Shown here: positions 5,670-5,676 of the stretch, piece by piece
How the letters are laid out: the number at the start of each line of letters is the position of its first letter
Position numbering within the stretch: the stretch's first letter is position 1
Source: Desulfovibrionaceae bacterium
GTDB lineage: Bacteria; Pseudomonadota; Gammaproteobacteria; Burkholderiales; Burkholderiaceae_C
DNA: 5,676 bases
Direction of reading: 5' to 3'
NCBI GenBank assembly: GCA_009778355.1
Contig: WRJY01000172.1
Location: 1 to 5,676, forward strand
Program-made: the position numbers and the translations under genes
The notes under the pieces: model-generated
Told to the model about the DNA's origin: nothing
The model's input: only the letters and a program-made list of their open reading frames with translations
Database searches by the model: none

Positions 5670-5676
5670 ATCAGCA

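Larger units (their letters stand above)
5538..5676. promoter_or_regulatory. Non-coding region after gp31, candidate late promoter region (Mu P_I position)
   Basis: No ORF of note starts here and the + strand is C-rich and G-poor. From left to right it holds an alternating CGCGCGCGC tract (5551-5559) between two T5 runs, a set of C-tracts, and a 15-base direct repeat near the end. In Mu, the gene after G is the I protease/scaffold gene, and the C-activated late promoter P_I lies in this gap. A promoter or activator site here is therefore reasonable by synteny, but I see no convincing -35/-10 pair. I also see no hairpin with a T-run that would end the gp27-gp31 transcript. Confidence 0.4.

Overview
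This window is part of the head-morphogenesis block of a Mu-like transposable phage or prophage. All supported genes lie on the + strand, in the order of phage Mu genes 26 to 31: the tail end of a small Mu gp26-type protein, gp27 (small terminase), gp28 (large terminase), gp29 (portal), gp30 (MuF minor head protein) and gp31 (Mu G virion morphogenesis protein). High G+C, GTG starts, protein sequence style and a dispersed repeat of the ATTCCCGC-N4-GCGGGAAT type all suggest a betaproteobacterial host, perhaps Burkholderiales/Comamonadaceae. That host call is an inference from style, not from a search.

Layout. Bases 1-86 hold the last 27 codons of an upstream gene. Bases 98-3770 form a tight train of three genes: gp27 overlaps gp28 by 11 bases, gp28 and gp29 are 6 bases apart, and gp29 overlaps gp30 by 8 bases (gp30 ends at 4995). 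Bases 4996-5102 separate gp30 from gp31. They hold a hairpin and a possible 32-residue leader ORF whose ATGA start overlaps the gp30 stop and whose TAG stop lies in the gp31 ribosome binding site. After gp31, bases 5538-5676 are non-coding, C-rich and G-poor. They carry a G-quadruplex motif on the - strand and a 15-base direct repeat spaced 22 bases apart, at the place where Mu has its late P_I promoter.

How the genes work together. gp27 and gp28 form the DNA-packaging motor, which docks on the gp29 portal. gp30 is the minor head protein associated with the portal, and gp31 helps finish the particle. No promoter is evident from 1 to 4995, so these genes are probably read from an upstream late promoter and partly linked by translational coupling.

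The non-routine points are: a dispersed palindromic repeat read in frame through the N-terminus of the large terminase; a gp30 C-terminal region that looks like a BECR-fold (PBECR2-type) nuclease joined by a Pro-rich linker, as in MuF-toxin fusions; the coupled leader ORF before gp31; and the structured intergenic DNA at the right end. No wholly new system is visible.
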